DNA from: Exiguobacterium sp. SL-9
GTDB lineage: Bacteria > Bacillota > Bacilli > Exiguobacteriales > Exiguobacteriaceae
Assembly (NCBI RefSeq): GCF_004336985.1
Contig: NZ_SJUO01000006.1
Location: 1-64,000, forward strand
Length of the DNA: 64,000 bases
Direction of reading: 5' to 3'
Shown here: in pieces, positions 8,913-16,418 of the stretch
Position numbering within the stretch: the first letter of the stretch is position 1
How the letters are laid out: each line of letters starts with the position of its first letter
Translations under genes and position numbers: made by a program
The notes under the pieces: model-generated
What the model saw: only the letters and a program-made list of their open reading frames with translations
Told to the model about the DNA's origin: nothing
The model's database searches: none

Positions 8913-9776
8913 ATGATTGATTTTGAATGGTATCGCAGTTTTATCCATGTTTACCAACAGCGCTCTGTGTCCGCAGCCGCACGTGTCCGTTTTTTGACAC
9001 AACCTGCGGTGAGTCAGCATATCGCGGCACTTGAAGCAGAACTTCAAACGTCGCTATTCACACGTGCCCCGAGACAGATGATTCCGACTGACGCAGGAAA
9101 AGAGTTATACACGCAAGTCGTTGGACTCATCGATCGGCTCGAGGAGCTATCGCTCGAAATGCGCTATGTCTCAGGCGAATCGACACGACCGGTCTTGAAG
9201 TTCGGGGGACCGACCGAATTTGTTACACATGAGGTCATCCCCATGTTGCCGCTCGACATAGCACAATATATCGCCGATTTTGGGATGGTCGACCAACTCA
9301 TCAAGCGGCTCGCAGATGGCGAGCTCGATTTCGTCATCGCCACAAAACGGATGGATGAACCAGGAATCCAATACGTCCCGATTGCGGATGAGACATTTTT
9401 ACTTGTCGCACCGAGTGATTGGACGGTGCCGACAGATGAGCTGAAAGAATGGATGGATCGACAGCCATGGATTAGCTACGGGCTGGAATTGCCAATTATT
9501 CGTCGTTATTACCAAACCCAATTCGGTGAGCGCCCTGACATTCGTCCTGAGATGGTCTTACCGAACGTCGACGCAATTTTGACTGCCGTTGAGACAAAAA
9601 GCGGCATCAGCGTCCTACCGAACTATCTGATTCGGCACGCGCTCGAACGTGGGACGATACAAGTCGTCGCCCCGGACCGTTTTGCGACGAACGTCCTCTA
9701 TTTGGCGCATCGGACCGAGTCAAAACATGACCCAATCATCAACCAAGTCATAAAAGCACTGAAGGATGAAACATAA
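8913..9776 (+). CDS. LysR-family transcriptional regulator
   Basis: The 287-residue protein has the N-terminal winged helix-turn-helix typical of LysR proteins (SVSAAARVRFLTQPAVSQHI around 18-37, LFTRAPRQMIPTDAG after it) and an effector-binding domain to the end. It is divergent from the quinone-oxidoreductase-like gene and next to aldehyde/quinone-stress genes, so regulation of these is likely. The ligand is unknown. Confidence 0.88.
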   Translation: MIDFEWYRSFIHVYQQRSVSAAARVRFLTQPAVSQHIAALEAELQTSLFTRAPRQMIPTDAGKELYTQVVGLIDRLEELSLEMRYVSGESTRPVLKFGGPTEFVTHEVIPMLPLDIAQYIADFGMVDQLIKRLADGELDFVIATKRMDEPGIQYVPIADETFLLVAPSDWTVPTDELKEWMDRQPWISYGLELPIIRRYYQTQFGERPDIRPEMVLPNVDAILTAVETKSGISVLPNYLIRHALERGTIQVVAPDRFATNVLYLAHRTESKHDPIINQVIKALKDET

Positions 9777-9805
9777 AGTAGGACCCTTTGTGGGCCCTAC
9801 TTTTT
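9774..9805. terminator. Bidirectional terminator between convergent genes
   Basis: AAAGTAGG-A-CCC pairs with GGG-C-CCTACTTT (one internal mismatch) and has T/A runs on both sides. It separates lysR from the iron alcohol dehydrogenase gene. Confidence 0.8.
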
Positions 9806-10967
9806 ATAATGCGTTTTTTAAGATAGCAGCTACATCTTGCTGATGAAGCGGAACGTACTGACCAATCTGTTCAGCCACCATTGCCCGTTTCGCCATCAAT
9901 TCGAGATGCGTCTCGTCAATCTCATAATCGCTTAGGCGTGACGGGGCACCGATTGATGTCCAGAAGTCTTGTAGCGCCTGAATGGTCTCTTCGACGAGCA
10001 TGTCATCCGACTTGCCGTTCACTTCGATTCCAAAGACCCGTTCCCCGAGTTGAATAATGCGCTCGGGACGTGTCTTACTGACGTAACGAAGCCATTCCGG
10101 GAAGAGGATGGCAAGTCCGCCACCGTGTGGGATATCATAGACGGCAGAGACTGCATGTTCCATCATATGAGTCGCCCAGTCCGTCTTCACTCCCATCGAT
10201 AACGTACCGTTCAAGGCGAATGTTCCGTTCAACAGCATCGTTTCACGGGCCTCGAAATCATGCAAGTTTTGAACGAGACGAGGCGCAATCTCGATCATTG
10301 TACGTAAAATAGACTCACCGAACCGCTCCTGGAGCAGCGCGTTCTCAGAAGCGTGAAAATACTGTTCAAGTACGTGCGACATGATATCGACGATTCCATA
10401 GACCGTTTGGTTCGCTGGAACACTTAACGTGTATGTCGGGTCGAGCACGCTGAATTTCGGGTAAGTGAGCGGCGAACCGAAAGAGCGTTTATCTTGTGCC
10501 TCCCAGTTCGTGATGACGGCACCACCGTTCATTTCCGATCCGGTCGCTGCAAGTGTCAGCACTGTCCCGATTGGTAACGCATCTTTGACTGGAACTTGTC
10601 GTGTCACGATGTCCCACGGATTCCCGTCATATTTTGCACCGGCTGCGATTCCTTTCGCGCAGTCGATGACACTACCTCCACCGACAGCTAAAATTAAATC
10701 GATTTCATGTTCATGGACTAAATGAATCCCTTTTTGAACCGTCGTCAGCCGTGGATTCGGTTCGACACCCGAAAGTTCGACGACGTGTGCTCCCGAATCT
10801 GACAAGAGAGCGGTCACTTCATCATAAAGACCGTTTGCTTTAATACTACCTCCACCATATAAGAGAAGCACGCGGTCCCCGTATTGGGGGATTTCGGTAC
10901 GGAGCGATTCGAGTTGTCCTTTCCCGAATAACAGTTTAGTCGGATTGTGATATTGAAAACGTTCCAT
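9804..10967 (-). CDS. Iron-containing alcohol dehydrogenase (YugJ/YugK, butanol dehydrogenase type)
   Basis: The 387-residue group III alcohol dehydrogenase starts with the FQYHNPTKLLFGKGQLE pattern of YugJ/YugK/BdhA. The nucleotide-binding VGGGSVIDCAKGI segment lies near 95-107, and the Asp/His metal ligands sit in DIMSHVLEQYF and in the SAVYDIPHGGG region. These enzymes reduce aldehydes to alcohols with NAD(P)H. It lies 3 nt after the monooxygenase gene and is co-transcribed with it, suggesting aldehyde detoxification. Confidence 0.9.
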   Translation of the reverse strand: MERFQYHNPTKLLFGKGQLESLRTEIPQYGDRVLLLYGGGSIKANGLYDEVTALLSDSGAHVVELSGVEPNPRLTTVQKGIHLVHEHEIDLILAVGGGSVIDCAKGIAAGAKYDGNPWDIVTRQVPVKDALPIGTVLTLAATGSEMNGGAVITNWEAQDKRSFGSPLTYPKFSVLDPTYTLSVPANQTVYGIVDIMSHVLEQYFHASENALLQERFGESILRTMIEIAPRLVQNLHDFEARETMLLNGTFALNGTLSMGVKTDWATHMMEHAVSAVYDIPHGGGLAILFPEWLRYVSKTRPERIIQLGERVFGIEVNGKSDDMLVEETIQALQDFWTSIGAPSRLSDYEIDETHLELMAKRAMVAEQIGQYVPLHQQDVAAILKNAL

Positions 10968-10970
10968 TGG

Positions 10971-11264
10971 TCATTCAACCTCCTTGATTTCCTCTAAGTA
11001 TTGAACATCGCGACTGGAAAGAAGTGATGCTGCTTGTTCACGATATGTTTGATAGTGGGGTGATGCAATATGGGAATCGAGTGCCGTCTTGTCTGTCCAT
11101 TTCTCATAAAAGACAAATGCATCAGCGTTTCCTTCGACACGATGTAACGTATACGAGACGCAACCTGCCTCGCTGCGAGATGGGGCGACGACTTGACGTA
11201 AATGTGTCTCAAGCGCTGATCCAAGACCAGATTTTGCTTGAATCCGAGCTAAAATGGTGATCAT
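10971..11264 (-). CDS. Antibiotic-biosynthesis-type monooxygenase (ABM domain)
   Basis: The 97-residue protein of the ABM dimeric alpha-beta barrel family (YgiN-like) shows the EAGCVSYTLHR and FVFYEKWTDKTALDSHIASPHYQ motifs. Related proteins act as quinol monooxygenases or haem-independent oxygenases. ATG at 11264 has a perfect AGGAGG site; an upstream in-frame ATG reads through a terminator hairpin. It forms an operon with the iron alcohol dehydrogenase. Confidence 0.85.
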   Translation of the reverse strand: MITILARIQAKSGLGSALETHLRQVVAPSRSEAGCVSYTLHRVEGNADAFVFYEKWTDKTALDSHIASPHYQTYREQAASLLSSRDVQYLEEIKEVE

Positions 11265-11283
11265 CTTGGTTCCTCCTAGGACA

Positions 11284-11311
11284 TAAAACCCGCCTGTTCG
11301 AACAGGCGGGT
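11284..11311 (-). terminator. Terminator of the DJ-1/PfpI gene
   Basis: A perfect 24-bp palindrome (ACCCGCCTGTTC and its complement) is followed on the minus strand by TTTTAT. It lies between the DJ-1 gene and the monooxygenase-ADH pair. Confidence 0.8.
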
Positions 11312-11348
11312 CATCTTCTTTCATCGATTGGCAACGAGAAAGAATGGA

Positions 11349-12011
11349 TTAGTTTAATGTGCCGATGACGGCTTTTGCGACAGCGACTGTCGATTGTGGG
11401 TTTTGGCCTGTCACCAAGTTACCGTCGACTTGAACGTTCTCTGTAAAATTGTCAGCGAGTACGATGTTCGCACCGAGCTCACGAAGACGAGTCTCGAGCA
11501 TGAACGGCATGTAGACATCGAGTCCGGTCGCACGCTCTTCTTCGTCCGTGAACGTCGCAATCGTTTTTCCGTTGACGAGCGGTGTGCCGTCCGAAAGTGT
11601 CGCGTTGACGAGTCCGGCTGGTCCGTGGCAGACCGCTGCGACCGTTTTGTTTGCTTCAAACAACGTACGGAGCGCATGGTTCAAAGCATCGCTATGTGGG
11701 AGGTCGAACATCGTCCCATGTCCCCCTGGCAAGAAGATGGCATCGAACGAGCTGAAGTCTGTGATTGTTTTCAAGTCAATCGTATCTTTGAGAAGCGGTG
11801 CCGTTGCTTGAATCGCTTCCGGTACCTCACCTTCTAAGCTACGTGCGTCGATCGGTGCTTCGCCACCGTTCGGACTCGCGACTGTGATGGTATACCCAGC
11901 TTCTTTAAATTCGACATATGCTTCCCCGAATTCAGATAACCAAAGACCTGTCGCATGACCTTCCTTCATTTCATTGGCGTTCGTGACGACCATTAAGACG
12001 TGTTTACTCAT
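11349..12011 (-). CDS. DJ-1/PfpI family glyoxalase or chaperone-like protein
   Basis: The 220-residue DJ-1/PfpI protein has the nucleophile elbow VCHGPAGL (Cys-His) near 130-137, GGHGTMFDLP earlier and the LWLSEFGEAYVEFKEAG start seen in Hsp31-like type 1 glutamine-amidotransferase-fold proteins. Relatives are glutathione-independent glyoxalases or deglycases acting on methylglyoxal. ATG 12011 has a GGAGGA site. With the neighbouring aldehyde reductase it fits a reactive-carbonyl response. Confidence 0.88.
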   Translation of the reverse strand: MSKHVLMVVTNANEMKEGHATGLWLSEFGEAYVEFKEAGYTITVASPNGGEAPIDARSLEGEVPEAIQATAPLLKDTIDLKTITDFSSFDAIFLPGGHGTMFDLPHSDALNHALRTLFEANKTVAAVCHGPAGLVNATLSDGTPLVNGKTIATFTDEEERATGLDVYMPFMLETRLRELGANIVLADNFTENVQVDGNLVTGQNPQSTVAVAKAVIGTLN

Positions 12012-12103
12012 TGTGAGTTCCTCCTTCAAATTCAACCTGTTGTGTTGCACGAGATTAGAATAACGTGCATCCGAATGAAAAACAAATTAATAAAAATAAG
12101 GCT

Positions 12104-12121
12104 ATCGATAAATAAATTTAT
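12104..12121. promoter_or_regulatory. Candidate LysR-regulon operator, copy 2
   Basis: ATCGATAAATAAATTTAT is the reverse complement of the element at 8817-8834. It lies about 93 nt upstream of the DJ-1 start codon. Shared position near two redox genes suggests common regulation. Confidence 0.5.
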
Positions 12122-12123
12122 AG

Positions 12124-12154
12124 CAAAAAACATCACCTGATGAATCAGGTGATG
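12124..12154 (-). terminator. Terminator of the ABC-F / membrane protein operon
   Basis: CATCACCTGAT and ATCAGGTGATG form a tight stem, followed on the minus strand by TTTTTT. Confidence 0.9.
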
Positions 12155-12562
12155 TCAGTGGTTCTTCATCCGATATGTTTCACGGTGCCATGTGTTAATC
12201 CGGCTCACGGCGAAGACGATCAGGGCGAGCATCCACATGAGGAGCGTCGATTGATAGAAGTGTCCCCATACCGAGCCTGGGGTGTAAAAGCTGTGAACGG
12301 TCACATCGACCGGCCAGACGACAAAGCGGATAAACAGCGTGCTCATGAGCAGACCGCTCAACAAACTGATGACAATCCCGCTCCACGTCTGGATGATGAA
12401 GCCGATGACGACCGGTAAGAAATAAAACAGGAGCGAAGGGACGACGGTCGGTTCGCCCCGAATCAGTTCGGATACGTACTCCGTCCCCGTCGGCACGATA
12501 TAGGCGAGACCGGTCAGGAAGGCGTGCATCCATTCGATTCGCATCGCACGGAATCGCATCAT
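12155..12562 (-). CDS. Integral membrane protein of unknown function
   Basis: The 135-residue protein has about four hydrophobic segments (roughly 12-30, 38-62, 65-83 and 108-125) and no recognised motif. ATG at 12562 overlaps the ABC-F stop codon (ATGA) and has a GGGAGGAG site, so it is translationally coupled to that gene. The link to ribosome protection, if any, is unknown. Confidence 0.65.
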   Translation of the reverse strand: MMRFRAMRIEWMHAFLTGLAYIVPTGTEYVSELIRGEPTVVPSLLFYFLPVVIGFIIQTWSGIVISLLSGLLMSTLFIRFVVWPVDVTVHSFYTPGSVWGHFYQSTLLMWMLALIVFAVSRINTWHRETYRMKNH

Positions 12563-14460
12563 GAATGGAGCTCCTCCCATTCTGCGTACAGCGCCGTAAT
12601 TGATTCTTTCGTCGCGTCGGACTCGGTCGACAGTTCTTGCGCCCGGGCGAAGTCGTTGAAGACGTCCGGTTCACACAACAGCTGCTCGATCTCCTCGAGT
12701 CGTGCTTCATGCCGCTCGATCGTCAGCTCGATTTCCTCGATCCGCTGTTTCATCCGGCGCTCCTCGCGCTGCTGCTCCTTGTCGGCCCGCTGTTTTTTGA
12801 CGACGACTTGTTTCGTTTCCTCGCGGGCGAGCCGGGCCAGGTCTTCGAGCTCTTCCTTTTTCTCGACGTAATACGAGTAGTCGCCGAGGTACTCATCGAT
12901 GCCGCTCGGCGTGATCTCTAAGACGCGCGTCGCGAGCCGGTCGATGAAGTACCGGTCGTGCGACACGAACAGGATCGTACCTGGATAGTCGACGAGGGCG
13001 TTCTCGAGAATCATCTTCGAGTCGAGGTCCAAGTGGTTCGTCGGCTCATCCAAGATGAGCAAGTTTGGTTGCTCGAGTTTCAGTTTGGCGAGCGTCAAAC
13101 GGGCTCGTTCTCCACCCGACAGTTCATGGACGCGTTTCATGACGTCGTCACCGCTGAACAGGAACTGTCCAAGCAGGCTGCGGACTTCTTGTTCGCGCAT
13201 GAGCGGCCAGTCGTTCCAAATCTCGTCGATGACGCGGTTTTTGTCCGACAAGTTCTGTTGCTCCTGGTCGTAGTAGCCGATCTCGACGCCGGCACCGTAG
13301 CGGATGTCGCCGGTAAGGGCCGGCTGTTGTTTCGTCAATACTTTCAAGAGCGTCGACTTGCCGACCCCGTTCGGGCCGACGAGGGCGACTGATTCGCCGC
13401 GCTGTAGCTGGAAGCGAAGATGTTGTGCGATTGGTTCCTCATAGCCGATGGCGAGGTCACTGCCGCTCAACACGTCGTTCCCGCTTTGGCGTTTGATCGA
13501 GAAGGAGAGGACGGCACTGCGCTCGTCACCGTCCGGCGCTTCCATCCGGTCGACTTTCTCGAGACGCTTGCGGACACTCTGCGCCCGTTTCGTCGTCGTC
13601 GCCCGGGCGATGTTGCGTTGGATGAAGTCCTGCATCTTGGCGATCTCTTCTTGTTGCGACTCGAACTGCTTCTTCTCTTGTTCGTAGATGGCGGCTTTCT
13701 GTTCGAGGTACTTCGTATAGTTCCCGACGAAGCGGCGGCTTCGATGGCGTGACAGTTCATAGACGACCGATACGACGCGGTCGAGGAAGTAGCGGTCGTG
13801 GGAGACGATAAGAACGGCGCCTTTATAGCCGCTCAAATACTTCTCGAGCCAACCGAGCGTCTCGATGTCCAAATGGTTCGTCGGCTCATCTAAGATGAGC
13901 AGGTCAGGACTTTGGAGCAGCATCTTCGCCAAGGCGAGACGTGTCCGTTGTCCGCCGGAGAGCGTATCGATGCGGCGTTCGAAGTCGTCCGGATAGAAAC
14001 GCATCCCGTGAAGGACGGAGCGGATCGTTGCCTCGTACTGATAGCCGCCGCGGTCTTTGAACGTATGTTGTTCTTCATCATAAGATGACAATAAGCGTTC
14101 ATAGGCGGCCGGGTCGTTCAAGATGCGCTCGGAACCCATGTCTTGCTCCATGCGGCGGAGCGTCTTCTCTTGCTCGATCAAATCGGTGAAGACGGTGAGC
14201 ATCTCATTCCACATCGTCTCGTTCGACTCTAACCCTGAGTCCTGGGCGAGATAGCCGATGGTGACGTCTTTCGGCTTCATGATATCGCCTGAGTCGTAAT
14301 TGTATTCCCCGGCGATGACTTTGAGCAGTGTCGACTTACCGGCGCCGTTGCGGCCGACGAGGGCGACGCGTTCGCCTTCTTGAATCTCGAGTTTGACGTT
14401 CTCTAAAATCGGCTCGACGCCGAATGATTTCGATAAGTTATTGACTTGCAGTAGGATCAA
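12559..14460 (-). CDS. ydiF: ABC-F family ATPase (YdiF-like)
   Basis: The 633-residue soluble protein has two ABC domains. The first has GRNGAGKST and LSGGQRTRLALAK, the second GPNGVGKST and LSGGERARLTLAK; both have LILDEPTNHLD. An interdomain linker (~250-310) and a charged C-terminal coiled coil (~540-633) are typical of the translation-factor ABC-F group, which acts on the ribosome E site. It starts with TTG, preceded by AAAGGGG. The position between tsaD and rex matches ydiF of B. subtilis. Confidence 0.9.
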   Translation of the reverse strand: MILLQVNNLSKSFGVEPILENVKLEIQEGERVALVGRNGAGKSTLLKVIAGEYNYDSGDIMKPKDVTIGYLAQDSGLESNETMWNEMLTVFTDLIEQEKTLRRMEQDMGSERILNDPAAYERLLSSYDEEQHTFKDRGGYQYEATIRSVLHGMRFYPDDFERRIDTLSGGQRTRLALAKMLLQSPDLLILDEPTNHLDIETLGWLEKYLSGYKGAVLIVSHDRYFLDRVVSVVYELSRHRSRRFVGNYTKYLEQKAAIYEQEKKQFESQQEEIAKMQDFIQRNIARATTTKRAQSVRKRLEKVDRMEAPDGDERSAVLSFSIKRQSGNDVLSGSDLAIGYEEPIAQHLRFQLQRGESVALVGPNGVGKSTLLKVLTKQQPALTGDIRYGAGVEIGYYDQEQQNLSDKNRVIDEIWNDWPLMREQEVRSLLGQFLFSGDDVMKRVHELSGGERARLTLAKLKLEQPNLLILDEPTNHLDLDSKMILENALVDYPGTILFVSHDRYFIDRLATRVLEITPSGIDEYLGDYSYYVEKKEELEDLARLAREETKQVVVKKQRADKEQQREERRMKQRIEEIELTIERHEARLEEIEQLLCEPDVFNDFARAQELSTESDATKESITALYAEWEELHS

Positions 14461-14486
14461 GTGAAAAAACCCCTTTCTCTCTATTT

Positions 14487-14514
14487 AGTATACTTTATTT
14501 CTTCCCCATTTCAG
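14487..14514 (-). promoter_or_regulatory. Possible promoter of the ABC-F gene
   Basis: On the minus strand CTGAAA (14514-14509), a 16-nt spacer and TATACT (14492-14487) lie about 27 nt before the TTG start. The -35 match is weak. Confidence 0.4.
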
Positions 14515-14533
14515 GTATATTCATTGAGTGGTC

Positions 14534-14551
14534 ATGTGAATTCGTTTACAA
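14534..14551. promoter_or_regulatory. Rex-box-like operator in the rex promoter
   Basis: ATGTGAA-TTCG-TTTACAA matches the Rex consensus TTGTGAA-N4-TTCACAA at 12 of 14 positions. Its right half overlaps the -35 element of the rex promoter, so Rex binding would block its own transcription. The operator role is inferred. Confidence 0.6.
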
Positions 14552-14573
14552 TCAAGGTGTATGACATTAGATT
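14545..14573 (+). promoter_or_regulatory. Promoter of rex-tatA-tatC
   Basis: TTTACA at 14545-14550, a 17-nt spacer and TAGATT at 14568-14573 give a start about 30 nt before the rex TTG codon. Confidence 0.5.
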
Positions 14574-14609
14574 CGTTTGAAACGCGTCGTAAAAAGGAGG
14601 CTCTTTCCG

Positions 14610-15266
14610 TTGAGTCAAAACGAACCAAAGATTCCGCAAGCGACAGCCAAACGGTTGCCACTATACTATCGGTTTATCCAAAGCCTACATTCATCAGGAA
14701 AACAGCGTGTCTCTTCTGCTGAACTGAGCGAGGCGGTCAAGGTCGATTCGGCCACGATCCGTCGCGATTTCTCGTACTTCGGTGCGCTCGGTAAAAAGGG
14801 ATATGGCTATAACGTACAGTATCTGTTAGACTTTTTCCGTAAGACACTGAATCAAGACGAGATTACGAACGTCGCCTTGGTCGGGGTTGGTCATCTCGGG
14901 ACAGCTTTCGTCAACTATAACTTTCTTAAAAACAATAACACACATATCGTCGTCGGGTTCGACGCAGACGAGACAAAAGTCGGCACGACGATGTCCGGTG
15001 TCCCGATTCATCACGTCGATGAGATGGAACAGATTATGAAGCAAAACAAGATTGACGTCGCCATTTTAACGGTGCCGTCTGCCTATGCACAGCCTGTCGC
15101 AGATGATTTGGTCCGCTTCGGCATCAAAGGCATCTTGAACTTCACGCCGGCCAGGCTTACTGTGCCGGACACGGTCCGCGTCCATCATATCGACTTGTCG
15201 ATCGAACTCCAGTCGCTCATTTACTTTATGCAACACTATCCATCTGCTGAGGGGGTCCATCAATAA
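14610..15266 (+). CDS. rex: Redox-sensing transcriptional repressor Rex
   Basis: The 218-residue protein starts with TTG 9 nt after AAAAAGGAGG; this gives the family start [21 protein letters not shown]. An N-terminal winged helix (with [12 protein letters not shown] around 50-61) is followed by a Rossmann NADH-binding domain with [10 protein letters not shown] near 90-99. Rex senses the NADH/NAD+ ratio and represses fermentation and respiratory genes. The stop overlaps tatA by 1 nt; synteny equals B. subtilis ydiH-ydiI-ydiJ. Confidence 0.95.
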   Translation: MSQNEPKIPQATAKRLPLYYRFIQSLHSSGKQRVSSAELSEAVKVDSATIRRDFSYFGALGKKGYGYNVQYLLDFFRKTLNQDEITNVALVGVGHLGTAFVNYNFLKNNNTHIVVGFDADETKVGTTMSGVPIHHVDEMEQIMKQNKIDVAILTVPSAYAQPVADDLVRFGIKGILNFTPARLTVPDTVRVHHIDLSIELQSLIYFMQHYPSAEGVHQ

Positions 15267-15484
15267 TGGAATTACTATCATCGTTGCTCATCGTCGGTAT
15301 TCCTGGGGGAGCAAGTATCTTCATTATCGCCATCGTCGCGCTCATCATCTTCGGGCCGAAGAAATTGCCTGAATTCGGACGCGCCGCCGGACAGACGCTC
15401 CGTGAGTTCAAAAATGCCACGAGTGGTATGATGAACGAACATGACGAGAAAGACAAGAAAGAAATTGAGAAGAAAGAGCAGTAA
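15266..15484 (+). CDS. tatA: Twin-arginine translocase subunit TatA
   Basis: The 72-residue protein has a single short transmembrane helix (about 15-30), the hinge [14 protein letters not shown] and an amphipathic helix, then a charged tail, as in TatA/TatAY. It forms the translocation pore with TatC for folded proteins with RR signal peptides. It is coupled to rex (TAATG) and followed 3 nt later by tatC. Confidence 0.93.
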   Translation: MELLSSLLIVGIPGGASIFIIAIVALIIFGPKKLPEFGRAAGQTLREFKNATSGMMNEHDEKDKKEIEKKEQ

Positions 15485-15487
15485 ACG

Positions 15488-16276
15488 ATGAGCCATCAAC
15501 CTGATCAAGAACGGGCACTGTCCGACCACTTGACAGAGCTGCGGAGACGACTGATGCTGTCGGCATTTGTCGTCTTTGCCTTCTTTTTGATCGCTTTGCC
15601 GAGTGTCAAATACGTGCTCGCTTATCTGCAGGCGGACCTCGTCGAACGAGGACTCGAGTTGAACGCCTTTGGGGTCGCGGACCCGCTCATGATTTATTTG
15701 AACTTGGCGCTCGTCATCGGTCTCGTCGCGGCTGGTCCGTTTCTACTGTATCAACTGTGGGCGTTTGTCGCACCTGGTCTGCATCCGAACGAGCGGAAAG
15801 CGACGCTTGCTTACATTCCAATCATTTCGGTTTTATTCCTCGTCGGTTTGGCGTTCGCCTATTATTGGTTGTTCCCGCTCGTCCTCGATATCTCGACGGA
15901 CCTCGGGCAAGACCTCGGTCTGACACAAATCATCGGGGCGTCGAACTACTTCACGTTCTTGTTGCAACTGACCATCCCATTCGGACTGTTATTCCAGTTA
16001 CCGGTCGTGACGATGTTCTTGACGCGCATCGGTGTCGTGACGCCGTATTTCCTCTCGAAAATCCGGAAGTACGCCTACTTCGCTTTGTTCGTCGTCGCAG
16101 CGTTTATCACGCCGCCGGATTTGACGTCGCACCTCATGGTGTCACTGCCGCTCTTCTTCTTGTACGAGATTAGCTTGTCGATCTCACGCGTGACGTACCG
16201 GGGTGTGCTTCGACGTGAGAAAGAGGCGCAAGTGAAAGAACAGATGGATTTGATGAAACAGATGAATGAGAAGTGA
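15488..16276 (+). CDS. tatC: Twin-arginine translocase subunit TatC
   Basis: The 262-residue, six-helix membrane protein begins with the TatC signature LSDHLTELRRRL and contains the conserved FVAPGLHPNERK loop and FGLLFQLPVV helix. TatC recognises the twin-arginine signal peptide. It forms a minimal TatAC pair with the preceding gene and corresponds to tatCY of Bacillus. Confidence 0.95.
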   Translation: MSHQPDQERALSDHLTELRRRLMLSAFVVFAFFLIALPSVKYVLAYLQADLVERGLELNAFGVADPLMIYLNLALVIGLVAAGPFLLYQLWAFVAPGLHPNERKATLAYIPIISVLFLVGLAFAYYWLFPLVLDISTDLGQDLGLTQIIGASNYFTFLLQLTIPFGLLFQLPVVTMFLTRIGVVTPYFLSKIRKYAYFALFVVAAFITPPDLTSHLMVSLPLFFLYEISLSISRVTYRGVLRREKEAQVKEQMDLMKQMNEK

Positions 16277-16307
16277 ACACTACGTCGTGCGACGTGGTGT
16301 TTTTTTG
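16277..16307 (+). terminator. Terminator of rex-tatA-tatC
   Basis: ACACTACGTCG pairs with CGACGTGGTGT (one G-T pair) and is followed by a T run. Confidence 0.88.
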
Positions 16308-16418
16308 TGATTTTAGGGCTATTCAATTTTAAGAAAACGACTTAAAATTAGGAGGGTTAAATCAAAAAATGGATTATTTTTGAAAGTTATGCATTCATAA
16401 ACAGAAATGAGGAGAGTA

